The notes: generated by a model not told the origin, from the sequence alone. Positions 42,940 to 51,781 are shown, counted from the stretch's first letter. The stretch is 64,000 bases of DNA from Haladaptatus paucihalophilus DX253 (GCF_000376445.1 NZ_AQXI01000001.1:280962-344961); one strand, 5' to 3'. Translations and numbers: made by a program.

Positions 42940-43773
42940 TCAGTCTCCCGTCCCGAGTTCCCGTTCAGTGAGCACCGAACGGATTGCCGTCTCGGTCGAG
43001 TCGTCGGTATCGCGCGACAGCACCGCGAGGACCGACTCGACCAGTTGGTCTTCCATCTCGGCTTCCCTGAAACTCATCGCCGGGTTCACGTCCACGGCCC
43101 AGTAGCCGTCGTCGGATTCGATGAAGTCAACGCCGATGGCTTGCGAGCCGGTGAGTTTCATCACGTCTCGAATCTGCTCGGCCAGCACGGGTTCGGGATC
43201 GATGAGGTCGATGTACTCCTTTTTCCCGCGTAGTTTCGACTTCGCACGGAGCACTCGGACGACGATTTCGTCGCCGGTGTCCACGGCGTAGTACTTGTGA
43301 TCGATGGGATCCGCCGGGACGAGTTCCTGATAGAAATCCCCCTCTCCGTTGAACTCGGGGTCGGGATGGAAGTGCCAGTCGAAGGATGTCTTCGCCACGT
43401 AATCACCCGATGGTTTTTCGAACGAGACCGGTGGCACCCGACAGCCCACGCGTTCGAGCACGCGATACCCGACGAGACGAGCGCCGAGAAGGACCGTTCT
43501 GTACCCGTTCCACGTCGCAATACCCGCCGATTCGGCCCGTTCCAGCGCGCGAAACGAATGCGGGTCCACCTTCTTGTTCATCAGCAGATCGAGATTCGAG
43601 ATAGTTTCCTCGGACAGCGCCGTTCCGGGCTCGAAGAAATCGACACGGATACCGCGATTGCGAAGTTCGTCTCCAACGACCGAGAACACGTCGTGTTCCT
43701 CGTTGCAAATCACCCCCACTCGCTGTCGAGACTGTTCCCCCCCTTGAGATCTCTTGTTAAGCGACACAGACAC
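42940..43773 (-). CDS. ATP-grasp (RimK-like) ligase A
   Basis: A 277-aa protein with a compact ATP-grasp fold. GDYVAKTSFDWHF has the ATP-binding Lys, FYQELVPAD the adenine loop, DHKYYAVDTGDEIVVRVLRA the central strands, and GVDFIESDDGYWAVDVNPAM the metal-binding Asp/Asn pair. The N-terminal part (VGVICNEEHDVFSVVGDELR) is the pre-ATP-grasp domain. Such enzymes join a carboxylate to an amine through an acyl phosphate. It is a clear paralogue of the gene at 45852. It is separated from the TIM-barrel gene by 206 AT-rich bases. Confidence 0.85.
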   Translation of the reverse strand: MSVSLNKRSQGGEQSRQRVGVICNEEHDVFSVVGDELRNRGIRVDFFEPGTALSEETISNLDLLMNKKVDPHSFRALERAESAGIATWNGYRTVLLGARLVGYRVLERVGCRVPPVSFEKPSGDYVAKTSFDWHFHPDPEFNGEGDFYQELVPADPIDHKYYAVDTGDEIVVRVLRAKSKLRGKKEYIDLIDPEPVLAEQIRDVMKLTGSQAIGVDFIESDDGYWAVDVNPAMSFREAEMEDQLVESVLAVLSRDTDDSTETAIRSVLTERELGTGD

Positions 43774-43979
43774 TCTCTAGCATAGGTGTACGTATAGAAA
43801 TTGTGTATGCCTACCACGCAATAGCTCTGTTATGTCAATATAATCTATATATGAGTATATAAATATGGTTCCCGGCGCACGCGTGCCGAACGGCATCGGA
43901 ACGGACGAGTGAAAGTTACGGACGGCCATACATCGCCTCCCAAACGCGACGTGTCGACGGACCGGCGGTGTGGAATCGC

Positions 43980-44747
43980 TTACGAACCACCCGAGACGCA
44001 CCGGCGGATATCGTCGAGCGACTTCATCTCGAAAACGTTGTATTCGGCACCGATTTCGTCCGCGACCGCCCGAAACTCCGGAAGGGGGTCGTGGTCGTCA
44101 CCCGTCCCGTCGTTGTCGTGGAGGTGAGCGACGTGAATACGGTCGCCGAATCGCTCGACGAACGCCTCGTAGGGAACCCCCGTAGCCTTCGCGTGCCCCA
44201 CGTCGAGCGTGAACCGGAAGTATTCCGAGTCGATACCGATGTCGTCGGCGAACGCCGCAATCCGGTCGGGGACCGCGGTGTTCCGTCGGCTCGATGGTTT
44301 ATCCCGTTGATTTTCGAGACAGACCGGCACTTCGACCTCCTCGGCGTAGTTGATACACTCGCGGATGGAGCGAACGGCTTGCTCGCGGCCGTGTTCCTGT
44401 GCGCGTTCCGGATACCGCGTCCGCACGGACCCGCCGTGAACCACGACGCCACCGGCCTCGATGTCCGCGGCCAAATCCAGCGACTCCTCGACGGCTTCGA
44501 CCGACGCCCGTCGAAGCCGTTCGTTCTGATTCCCGAGATTGCAGTCACGGTGGGGCATGTGGACGGTGTACGTCACCCCGTGGTCGTCCGCGATTCGCCG
44601 CAATCGGTCCGGGCTCGGCGGGTCCGAACGCACGTCCAAGTACCCCTTCCGTAGCTCGACGTGTGAAAGCCCCTGTTCCCCCAAGAACCGGACGAACTCC
44701 TCGACCGATTCATCGAACCGCACGTCGAGCGATGCACCGAACTGCAT
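43980..44747 (-). CDS. TIM-barrel sugar isomerase / AP-endonuclease-2-like protein
   Basis: A 255-aa xylose-isomerase-like barrel. VVVHGGSVRTRYPERA, VPVCLENQRD, FRFTLDVGHAKATG and VAHLHDNDGTGDDHDPLPEF give the metal ligands (Glu, Asp/His, Asp, His) of this superfamily, whose members isomerise or epimerise sugars or act on abasic DNA. The start at 44747 gives MQFGASLDVRF. It lies between ATP-grasp A and the ComB-like gene. An enzyme acting on a small hydroxy-acid or sugar phosphate is the simplest view. Confidence 0.83.
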   Translation of the reverse strand: MQFGASLDVRFDESVEEFVRFLGEQGLSHVELRKGYLDVRSDPPSPDRLRRIADDHGVTYTVHMPHRDCNLGNQNERLRRASVEAVEESLDLAADIEAGGVVVHGGSVRTRYPERAQEHGREQAVRSIRECINYAEEVEVPVCLENQRDKPSSRRNTAVPDRIAAFADDIGIDSEYFRFTLDVGHAKATGVPYEAFVERFGDRIHVAHLHDNDGTGDDHDPLPEFRAVADEIGAEYNVFEMKSLDDIRRCVSGGS

Positions 44748-44900
44748 AGTTGTACTCACCGCCGTAATACTGCGTCCGCAGAGCGTATAGCCGTTATTCA
44801 CACTCGGGAGACAGGCGAGGTTCCGGCGTCGAAACGACTACGATATCGACGGTGAAACGGCAGAAAAACAGTGAAACGGCAGAACTGACGGTAAAAACGA

Positions 44901-45665
44901 TCAGTCGGAGGTCGCGGGTTGGGCCGCCGTCTGCAGCGGCGACTCGTTCACGTCGACGAACTCGCCGCCGACGAGTTTTGGCACGACCGACCGACTGTTC
45001 ATGGCCTGCACGAACTCCTCGACGTCCCGGCGGCGAACCTCGTGTCGCTCGACGTAGTTCTCACCCTTCGCCACCTGCAGCATGTCCTGAAACATCTCGA
45101 CTTCGAAATCGAGGAGGGGATAGTCGTTCAGGTATCGACCGATCATGGCGGCACCGAGGTCGTCCTCCGTCGCCCACTCGCCCTTCGACCCCGCACTGAC
45201 GAGATACGTCTTCTCGTCGTCGGGGAGGTGACGAGCCAGCTCCGCCGCGTTCGTCGTGGACCCGATGTAGATGTCGACGTCATCGTCGCCGAGTTCTTGG
45301 AGGTTGGATATCGCACGCCCGCCATTCGAGGAGGTCAAACTCGTGGGACGCCCCGTTACGTCCACCGACTGCACGTAGCTCGGGGAATTGTAGAAGTCGT
45401 ACCCGTCCTCGGGTTCGAACGCCTCGGTGCGACCGCCACCGATTTTCGCGTCGGCGTTGTCCGACTGGTACTCGAACTCCAGTCCACGTTCTTCGGGGAC
45501 GTGGACGGACTGGGCACCCGCGGCCAGCAACTCGACGACGGTGGTCGAGAAGAACATGACGTCGATGATGACGTAGTTGCCGGGAGCGGGTTCCGTTGGC
45601 AGGTCCTCGCATCGTCGGATGTGGTCCCCATCGAAGTCGATGGAGAGTTGGTTCGTATTTTGCAT
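44901..45665 (-). CDS. ComB-like 2-phosphosulfolactate phosphatase family protein
   Basis: A 254-aa protein with the ComB fold. VIIDVMFFSTTVVELLAAGA, LEFEYQSDNADAKIGGGRTE, TSLTSSNGGRAISNL and IYIGSTTNAAELARHL are recognisable family segments. ComB hydrolyses 2-phosphosulfolactate in coenzyme M synthesis, but haloarchaea do not make CoM and no ComA/ComC-like genes are visible here, so the substrate may differ. It reads toward the TIM-barrel gene. It is divergent from ATP-grasp B, with an inverted repeat in between. Confidence 0.82.
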   Translation of the reverse strand: MQNTNQLSIDFDGDHIRRCEDLPTEPAPGNYVIIDVMFFSTTVVELLAAGAQSVHVPEERGLEFEYQSDNADAKIGGGRTEAFEPEDGYDFYNSPSYVQSVDVTGRPTSLTSSNGGRAISNLQELGDDDVDIYIGSTTNAAELARHLPDDEKTYLVSAGSKGEWATEDDLGAAMIGRYLNDYPLLDFEVEMFQDMLQVAKGENYVERHEVRRRDVEEFVQAMNSRSVVPKLVGGEFVDVNESPLQTAAQPATSD

Positions 45666-45744
45666 AGAGTATCTGGAGTGTCCGAATAGGAACGTGCAAT
45701 GATTGCGTATGCAGGTAGTTTAACGCCTATCTAGGTAGAAAAGC

Positions 45745-45767
45745 GCTCTGTAATATCTCTACAGAGC
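45745..45767. promoter_or_regulatory. Perfect 8-7-8 inverted repeat in the divergent promoter region
   Basis: GCTCTGTA (45745-45752) and TACAGAGC (45760-45767) form a perfect inverted repeat with a 7-bp spacer. It lies between the ComB-like gene (minus, TATA-like TTAAAC near 45720) and ATP-grasp B (plus, TATA-like CATATACG at 45808-45815). A second inverted pair TTGCCACG/CGTGGCAA flanks the plus-strand TATA (about 45796-45842). Likely operators; the regulator is not in the window in obvious form. Confidence 0.55.
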
Positions 45768-45851
45768 ACTATATAGTCAATCACGGTGGGTGCCTGTTGC
45801 CACGAAGACATATACGAACACGGGTGGTACTCCGTGGCAAGGTGATTCACC

Positions 45852-46589
45852 ATGGGGGATGAAGCCACCGGCGACGAACGTATCGGAATTATCTGCGATC
45901 CGAACCATCAAGTGTTCGGCGTCGTCGCCGAAACCTTACGAAAGCGAGGGTACGACGTCGAGTTTTTGGAACCGGGTGTGGAGCAGCCACGCGACCGCCT
46001 CGACCGACTGACCATGCTCGTCAACAAGAAGGCGCGGTGGGAGTCGCTCGACGCGCTCGAATACGCCGAACGGAACGGAATCAAGACGTGGAACGGCTAC
46101 GTGGCCTCCCTGCTGTTGTTCAATCGCGTATCCCAACTCGGCTGTCTCGCCGCCGCCGGATTTCGTATCCCGTCAATTCTGACCGAACCGCCGGACGGCG
46201 ACTACGTGGCGAAGGGGTTCATCGACATCGGCGACGACCCCGTGGCGAACGGGACCGGGGATTTCTATCAGCGACTCCTCGACGCCGACGGGCCGGACCA
46301 CAAGTACTACGCCGTCCACGACGGCAACGAAACCCACACGGCGGTCGTGCGGTTCGACTCGAAGCTCCACGGCGAGCGCGAACGCCTCGGTCCCGGAACC
46401 ATCGACACCGACGTGGCCGTCAGAATCGAACGACTGCTCGATTTTCTCGGTGCACGCGCGCTCGGCGTCGACGTGATTCGGGTGGACGACCGCTGGGTCG
46501 CGGTCGACAGCAATCCGGCGACGAGTTTCAAACACACCGGCCTCGAAACCCCGCTCGCGGACTCCATCGAGGACGCGTTGCGGGGCTGA
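45852..46589 (+). CDS. ATP-grasp (RimK-like) ligase B
   Basis: A 245-aa paralogue of the protein at 42940. Shared segments are GIICDPNHQVFGVVAETLRK, LVNKKARWESLDALEYAERN, IKTWNGYVASLLL, GDYVAKGFID, DHKYYAVHDGNET and GVDVIRVDDRWVAVDSNPAT. It is shorter and lacks the C-terminal Glu-rich tail. The active-site Lys and the Asp/Asn metal pair are kept, so it is probably an active ligase. It begins 187 bases from the divergent ComB-like gene. Confidence 0.84.
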   Translation: MGDEATGDERIGIICDPNHQVFGVVAETLRKRGYDVEFLEPGVEQPRDRLDRLTMLVNKKARWESLDALEYAERNGIKTWNGYVASLLLFNRVSQLGCLAAAGFRIPSILTEPPDGDYVAKGFIDIGDDPVANGTGDFYQRLLDADGPDHKYYAVHDGNETHTAVVRFDSKLHGERERLGPGTIDTDVAVRIERLLDFLGARALGVDVIRVDDRWVAVDSNPATSFKHTGLETPLADSIEDALRG

Positions 46590-46627
46590 CGGTCCGTGTA
46601 TCCGCTCCGCCGGACCGTCCGAGCGCT

Positions 46628-47320
46628 CTACTTCGGCGTCGCAAGCATCGGGCGTACGAACTTCTCCGGCGGCCGTTCCTTGTGGGCGCGGGCGGGTTCG
46701 ACGCGTATCGTTCGGTCGCGGCGAACGTCGTATGCCGTCAGCGCGCCCCCGTAGACGCAACCGGTGTCGAGGCCGACCGCGGCGTCCTCGACGAACGGCC
46801 GTTCGAGCACCGTGTGGCCGAAGAACACCCGATCGTCTCCCGAGTAGCGTTCCCACCAGAACGGGCGGCCGTCGTCGCCGAGCGACTCCATGTTCTGTAA
46901 GTCGTCCACGGTATGCTCGCCGAGCGGCTTCCGCGGGTCGATGCCCCCGTGGACCACGAGCGCGTTCTCCCACGTGATGGCGACCGGAAGCGAAAAGAGC
47001 CAGCGGAGGTCCGCCTCGGTCAGGTCCGGCGCGACCCGTCGGCCACGGAGCAGTTTCTCCTCGTTGTTCCCTCGAACGGAGAGCATGTTGTCCGACGAGC
47101 GGACGAGTTCGACGACGCCGTGACTGTCCGGTCCGCGTCGAACGAGGTCCCCGACGAAGACGAGAAGGTCGTCGTCGCTCGGCGCGAGTTTCTCGATGAG
47201 TCGGTCGAGCGTCTTTCGGCACCCGTGGACGTCGCCGACGACGTACACGTTGTTCCAGTCGGCGAGGTCGATGGCGCGGTGCTGTGCCGAGATACTCCGA
47301 TTAAACGGGGCCGAGTTCAT
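46628..47320 (-). CDS. Metallophosphoesterase (Ser/Thr phosphatase / Ap4A hydrolase-like)
   Basis: A 230-aa calcineurin-fold phosphatase. GDVHG, FVGDLVRRGPDS, GNNEEKLL and VVHGGIDPRKPL are the four metal-binding motifs, and VFFGHTVLERP the last His. The order and spacing match PrpE/ApaH-type and PPP-type enzymes. It may dephosphorylate proteins or dinucleotides. It is convergent with ATP-grasp B with a 38-base gap. Confidence 0.87.
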   Translation of the reverse strand: MNSAPFNRSISAQHRAIDLADWNNVYVVGDVHGCRKTLDRLIEKLAPSDDDLLVFVGDLVRRGPDSHGVVELVRSSDNMLSVRGNNEEKLLRGRRVAPDLTEADLRWLFSLPVAITWENALVVHGGIDPRKPLGEHTVDDLQNMESLGDDGRPFWWERYSGDDRVFFGHTVLERPFVEDAAVGLDTGCVYGGALTAYDVRRDRTIRVEPARAHKERPPEKFVRPMLATPK

Positions 47321-47550
47321 TTGTCGTGTCGTAGATGAGCGTTCTCAAACGGGCGTAGAAATAAGCTCCGAAACGCTCCGAATTCCGCGCTCGAACTCGT
47401 TCGGGAAGCCCACCCGGAACCGGTGGTGTGCAACGACGGTCGTCCACCGGGATGACCGCCTACTCGCCCGCCGCTCGTCGCCGGAACCCGCGGCGTCAGT
47501 TCCGTGGATTTACACTCACACGGCCCCTCGGTTCGATAGCAAACGAACCC

Positions 47551-48435
47551 ATGGATTCGCCAGACGAGGCTATCGACCCGGCAACGGCGTTCGGCGCGCT
47601 CAGCGACCCGACGCGGGTCGAAATCATCGAAGCGCTCGCCGACACCCACCGCGAGCGGCCGGGAAATCCGACGTTGCCGTTCTCCGAGTTGCGAAAGCGC
47701 GTCGGCGTCCGCGACTCGGGGCGATTTCTGTACCATCTGAAGAAGCTCCGCGGGCACTTCGTCGAGAAGACGGACGAGGGGTACCGACTCAACTACGCGG
47801 GCGTCGAGATGGCGTCCGCCATCCTCGCAGGGACGTACACCGGGCGCGAAACGCTCGGTCCGGTCGAACTCGATAGCGCGTGCAGCGAATGCGGAGAGAC
47901 GGCCATCGGCGCGTACGAGGACGGCGTTCTCTCCGTTTCCTGTGACAACGACCATCCCCTGTTCCATTGGGGAGTGCCACCTAACGCCGCCGCGGACGCG
48001 ACAGTCGAGGAACTCCTCGAGTTGGCGACGGTGTTGGTCCACCGCGCCGTGGAGTTGGCGCTCCTCGGCACGTGTCCCAAGTGCTACGACTCGATTTCGA
48101 CCGCGGTCCGGCCGGTCGAACCGGAGGTGGGAGAGGAGGAGGTAGTCCCGCGATTCCACGCGGTCTGTGAGACGTGTGGCGCCCAACTCCTCGGTCCCAT
48201 CGGATTCTGCCTGTTGAGCCATCCGGAGGTGAACGCGTTGTACAATCGCCACGGGCGCTCCGTCCGCACGTCGTACCTGTGGGAACTCGAATTCGCACAG
48301 AACGACGGGTCCCTCGTGAACGAGGGAGACGACGACCGTCTCCGACTCACCTTCCGACTCGAAGGCGAGGAGCTGTCCGTTACGATAGACGACACCGCCC
48401 ACGCCACGGAGACGACGCGGCGAACCGTGGAGTAA
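47551..48435 (+). CDS. ArsR-type HTH regulator with zinc-ribbon C-terminal domain
   Basis: A 294-aa haloarchaeal regulator. Residues about 8-85 are a winged helix (AFGALSDPTRVEIIEALAD, LRKRVGVRDSGRFLYHLKKL, FVEKTDEGYRLNYAG). The C-terminal part has two Cys pairs (CSEC near 112 and CPKCYD, later CETCGAQL), suggesting zinc sites and a sensing or dimer domain. Start ATG at 47551. Targets unknown. The M23 gene follows 69 bases later on the same strand. Confidence 0.87.
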   Translation: MDSPDEAIDPATAFGALSDPTRVEIIEALADTHRERPGNPTLPFSELRKRVGVRDSGRFLYHLKKLRGHFVEKTDEGYRLNYAGVEMASAILAGTYTGRETLGPVELDSACSECGETAIGAYEDGVLSVSCDNDHPLFHWGVPPNAAADATVEELLELATVLVHRAVELALLGTCPKCYDSISTAVRPVEPEVGEEEVVPRFHAVCETCGAQLLGPIGFCLLSHPEVNALYNRHGRSVRTSYLWELEFAQNDGSLVNEGDDDRLRLTFRLEGEELSVTIDDTAHATETTRRTVE

Positions 48436-48503
48436 CTATCAAAAATTCAATCGAAGAATCGTTCGCCAAACACTGAAGCGGGAGACGACCCCATCTACTC
48501 CCG

Positions 48504-49577
48504 ATGTCCGGCGCACACGGCCCGACCGATTCCGGTGACGGAGTAGAATCGACCCGACGCGAGGGGCTCCTCGGGCGTCTCCCCGACCCGACGTTTCTCT
48601 CCCTGCTCGGCTTCCTCTCGATACCCGGCTACCTGTTCCAATCACTTCGTTCCCTCCGGCTGTTCGCGCTGTTCTTCCTGTTCGGGCTGTGGCCGCTCGT
48701 GCGGGGCTTCCTTCCCTCGTTCGGTGAGGACGAGGAGGACCCGACCGATTGGGTCGCCATCGGCGGAAAATCCTACACGCGCCGGTCGCGCCTGTCGCTT
48801 CTGCTGTTGCAGTTGAACCCGTTCGTGTTCGTACAAGGCGTGCTCCAACTGGTCGGACACGTTCCGACGCTCCTTCGATACCGCGGTCGATTGCCGAACC
48901 CCGACCGGTTCGAACAGGCGACCGCCTACCGGTTGCCGTTCGCCGACGGCACATTACGGGACGATTCCACCGACGACGCCGACGGTGGTACAGCACCGAC
49001 GGACGGCAAAACGTGGACGGTCATCAACGGCGGCCCCACGCGCGAACGCTCCCATTCGTGGAGCATCCTCGCCCAGCGATACGCCCTCGACTTCGTGATA
49101 ACTGACGAGGAGGGTCGCACTCACACCGGCGACGGGTCACGCCCGGACCAGTACTACTGCTACGGCGAACCGATACGCGCACCCGCGGATGGCGTCGTCG
49201 TCGCGGCGCACGACGGCCATCGAGACGGTCCCCGTGCGGGCGGATGGCTCGACCTGCGCCAACGCAACATCCTCGGCAACTGGGTCACCATCGAGCACGC
49301 CGACGGCGAGTACAGCGTCTCGGCACACCTTCAGCGCGGAAGCGTCGCGGTCTCCGAGGGCGAGCGCGTGGAACGCGGACAGCAGATCGGTCGCTGTGGG
49401 CACTCCGGCAATTCGACGGAACCCCACCTTCACTTCCACGTCCAGGACCGCCCGAACTTCTACCTCGGGATGGGACTGCCGATTCGGTTCGAGGACGTCG
49501 CGTCCGACGCGGCGGACGACTCCGGCGACCCCCGCTACGTTTCGGCGGGCCAGCGGGTCGCCCCGAGAGCGGACTGA
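48504..49577 (+). CDS. Membrane-anchored M23-family (LytM) peptidase
   Basis: A 357-aa protein with an N-terminal membrane part: helices at about 31-50, 52-74 and 95-110. The peptidase domain begins after about 175. ALDFVI gives the first zinc ligand region, APADGVVVAAHDG the strand, and EPHLHFHVQD the HxH motif. M23 enzymes normally cut peptidoglycan cross-bridges; haloarchaea have none, so the target is likely S-layer or surface glycoprotein or another cell-wall peptide. It follows the ArsR gene on the same strand. Confidence 0.85.
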   Translation: MSGAHGPTDSGDGVESTRREGLLGRLPDPTFLSLLGFLSIPGYLFQSLRSLRLFALFFLFGLWPLVRGFLPSFGEDEEDPTDWVAIGGKSYTRRSRLSLLLLQLNPFVFVQGVLQLVGHVPTLLRYRGRLPNPDRFEQATAYRLPFADGTLRDDSTDDADGGTAPTDGKTWTVINGGPTRERSHSWSILAQRYALDFVITDEEGRTHTGDGSRPDQYYCYGEPIRAPADGVVVAAHDGHRDGPRAGGWLDLRQRNILGNWVTIEHADGEYSVSAHLQRGSVAVSEGERVERGQQIGRCGHSGNSTEPHLHFHVQDRPNFYLGMGLPIRFEDVASDAADDSGDPRYVSAGQRVAPRAD

Positions 49578-49591
49578 GGCGCACAGTCCGC

Positions 49592-50686
49592 TCAGTCGGA
49601 GCTATCCCGCTCGAAGTAGCGACTCGCACCGAATATCCCGAGGAACCCAGCGACACCGGCGAGGATTCCGAACCCGGCCTGTCCGTTCGACGTGGTTCCG
49701 TCTTCGGGTCCGCTCGCCGCCCCTTCGGTCGCCGTCGATGTCAGCGGCGTCGTACCGTCCGTGACGGTCGGGTCGCCTCCAGAACCGGTCGTGGTTCTCC
49801 CGGTGGCGCTCGTCGTCTCTTCTGTCCGACTCCCGCCGCGCGTCGTTCGCGGTTCGGTGGCAGTCGTGGTCGAGGTCGTAGTTGCCGAACCGTCGTTCCC
49901 ACCACACTGCCCTGAACGGATGACGACCGGTGTTTCCATGTCCAACGACGCCCACCGATGGCCATCGGAATCGGCGGCGAGCGCGTTCCAGTTCTCGACC
50001 GGTCCGACGTAGTTTCGGTTCACGTGTTGCCTGTACAACCGCGCGTCGTCGTTGAACGCTGGGTCGATGGTCACCACGTCGTCGCGGGTGATTCCCCGGA
50101 ACGCGCCGCCGTCGGCACCCCCGCCGTGGTGGGAATCGCCCGCCCACGTCCAATCAACGGTCCAGCCGTCGTCCGACTTCGAGAAGGTGTCGTAGTTGGT
50201 GGACGCGTCGTACTGGTCGTCGGTGACTGCCCACTCGCCGTCCGCGGGGAGACCGGTGATGTGGAACGTGACCGACCCGCCGCCGTCGCTCCCGCGCTTT
50301 CCGTGCATGAAGACGAGGCTCCTCCCCTTCGGACCGTGGTAGAGGTAGAGGACGCTGTTTTCGGCCTGTTCGAGGTCGGTCGCCGGGCCGTAGGCGCTGT
50401 ACCACCCCTCGGGGTCGGTGTCCGACGAGCGGTAGTCGTAGAACGTCTCTATCGGCAGGTCCGACGTGACGACACCGAGCGGGACGCACGTATCGTCCTG
50501 TTCGAGGACGAACTCCGACGGTCGAACGACCGCCTTCGAACGGGACCCGTCGTTCTCGCCCCCGAGACTGGCGGCCGAAACGCCGCCGATGGCACCGACG
50601 CCCCCGGCGACCGCGAGGAGGTACGTTCGTCGGTCGATACCGTCCCGTGTTCGTCGCTTGATGTCGTTCCGTGTTCGCTTCGTCAT
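49592..50686 (-). CDS. Exported surface protein with Thr-rich stalk and PGF-CTERM-like end
   Basis: A 364-aa protein. DRRTYLLAVAGGVGAIGGVS is a twin-arginine-like signal. The globular part (ETFYDYRSSDTDPEG through NWNALAADSDGHRWA) is of unknown family. Residues about 270-335 are Thr/Ser/Gly-rich (glycosylated stalk), followed by a hydrophobic AGFGILAGVAGFLGIFGASR and a short charged tail, resembling PGF-CTERM anchors cut by archaeosortase ArtA. It starts the surface-cluster group on this strand at the 3' end. Function unknown. Confidence 0.78.
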   Translation of the reverse strand: MTKRTRNDIKRRTRDGIDRRTYLLAVAGGVGAIGGVSAASLGGENDGSRSKAVVRPSEFVLEQDDTCVPLGVVTSDLPIETFYDYRSSDTDPEGWYSAYGPATDLEQAENSVLYLYHGPKGRSLVFMHGKRGSDGGGSVTFHITGLPADGEWAVTDDQYDASTNYDTFSKSDDGWTVDWTWAGDSHHGGGADGGAFRGITRDDVVTIDPAFNDDARLYRQHVNRNYVGPVENWNALAADSDGHRWASLDMETPVVIRSGQCGGNDGSATTTSTTTATEPRTTRGGSRTEETTSATGRTTTGSGGDPTVTDGTTPLTSTATEGAASGPEDGTTSNGQAGFGILAGVAGFLGIFGASRYFERDSSD

Positions 50687-50756
50687 GCTCGTCGGCTTGC
50701 AGTCGGGCAATCGTCGGCTAGCAGGTCGGGGGCGAACAGGTCGGCAGCAGGGCGTC

Positions 50757-51776
50757 TCATTCCGACACCACCCTGAGCGCGGAGGGGAGCCGACGATACA
50801 CCCCGGTCACCGCCTGCATCCGGGTCGCCTTCCGCTGGACGGTGTGGTAGGCGACCGGCTCCGGGCCGAACTTCGATTTGTACCGACAGAGGCGGGGCAG
50901 GTTCGCGCCCACGAGGTCGTAGCGGGTCAGCCCTCGCTCCCGCGCGTCCCGAATGATGTGCCAATCCAGCAGGTCGTTGATGGGCACGTCGAGGTCGTGT
51001 TTCGCGCCGCCCTGCCAGCGGTAGATGGTGTCGTCCCCTTCGAGCGTGACCATGCCGCCGAGGATTTCGCCGTCTCGCTCGCAGACGTAGGGGCGGACGC
51101 ATCCCTCGGGTAGTCGCTCGTACAGTTCGGTCACGAACGCGGGGTCGATGCGGTACTCCTTATCCTGTGCCGCGTGGCGGTTCTGAATCTGGCCGATGAC
51201 CGCCTCGATACCCTCGACGCCCGCTTCCCGAATCGTGCAGTCGTCGTCCCGGTTCCTGACGTTGCTCCGCGCGTCGCGGCTAAACTGCATCAGCAGGTCG
51301 TCTTCCGTCAGGTCGAGGATGTACGTGTACGACGGCGACACGTCGAACCCGTTCCACGAGAAGGGACGCAGGTCGGTGTACCCGTCCACGGTCCGAACGT
51401 CCACGTAGTGTGGGTCGATTTCGTCGTCTATCCACGACAGACAGCCGTCGATGAACGACCGATGTCGGCGCTCCGCTTTCCGCTGTTTCAGCTTCGAGAA
51501 GTTGAGCAGGGCCGGACCGAGGTAGTACACCTCCAGGTGCGGCGGCGGCGAGTACACCATCCGGAACGGTCCCTTGGTCGTCTCGAATATCGGGAAGATG
51601 CCGACCGGTTCCTGCCCTTTGTAGCCGACGAGGAACCGCACCTCGGCGTTCGCCGTTTCCGCGAGGTGCGTGAGCGCCTCGCGCCGATGAAACGGGGTCG
51701 TTTCCTTCGATTCGTCCACGAACGAGTTCCATCGTTCGAGCGTGCTATCGTCCGCTTCTTTTACGTCTATCGTCAT
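50757..51776 (-). CDS. FemAB/GNAT-type acyl- or aminoacyl-transferase
   Basis: A 339-aa protein with a double-GNAT (FemAB-like) fold. SKETTPFHRREALTHLAE, GKGPFRMVYSPPPHL-type segment, FSRDARSNVRNRDDDCTIRE (the conserved R.N.R helix), and IYRWQGGAKHDLDVPINDLL are typical of acyltransferases in exopolysaccharide and cell-surface clusters. It probably modifies a surface polymer with an acyl or amino-acid group. It is preceded by the AlkP gene with 5 bases between. Confidence 0.84.
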   Translation of the reverse strand: MTIDVKEADDSTLERWNSFVDESKETTPFHRREALTHLAETANAEVRFLVGYKGQEPVGIFPIFETTKGPFRMVYSPPPHLEVYYLGPALLNFSKLKQRKAERRHRSFIDGCLSWIDDEIDPHYVDVRTVDGYTDLRPFSWNGFDVSPSYTYILDLTEDDLLMQFSRDARSNVRNRDDDCTIREAGVEGIEAVIGQIQNRHAAQDKEYRIDPAFVTELYERLPEGCVRPYVCERDGEILGGMVTLEGDDTIYRWQGGAKHDLDVPINDLLDWHIIRDARERGLTRYDLVGANLPRLCRYKSKFGPEPVAYHTVQRKATRMQAVTGVYRRLPSALRVVSE

Positions 51777-51781
51777 GCGTA

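Noticed and set aside
44901-45665. Assigning coenzyme M biosynthesis to the ComB-like gene
   Set aside because: Haloarchaea lack methanogenesis, no other CoM genes are in the window, and the neighbouring barrel does not look like ComA.
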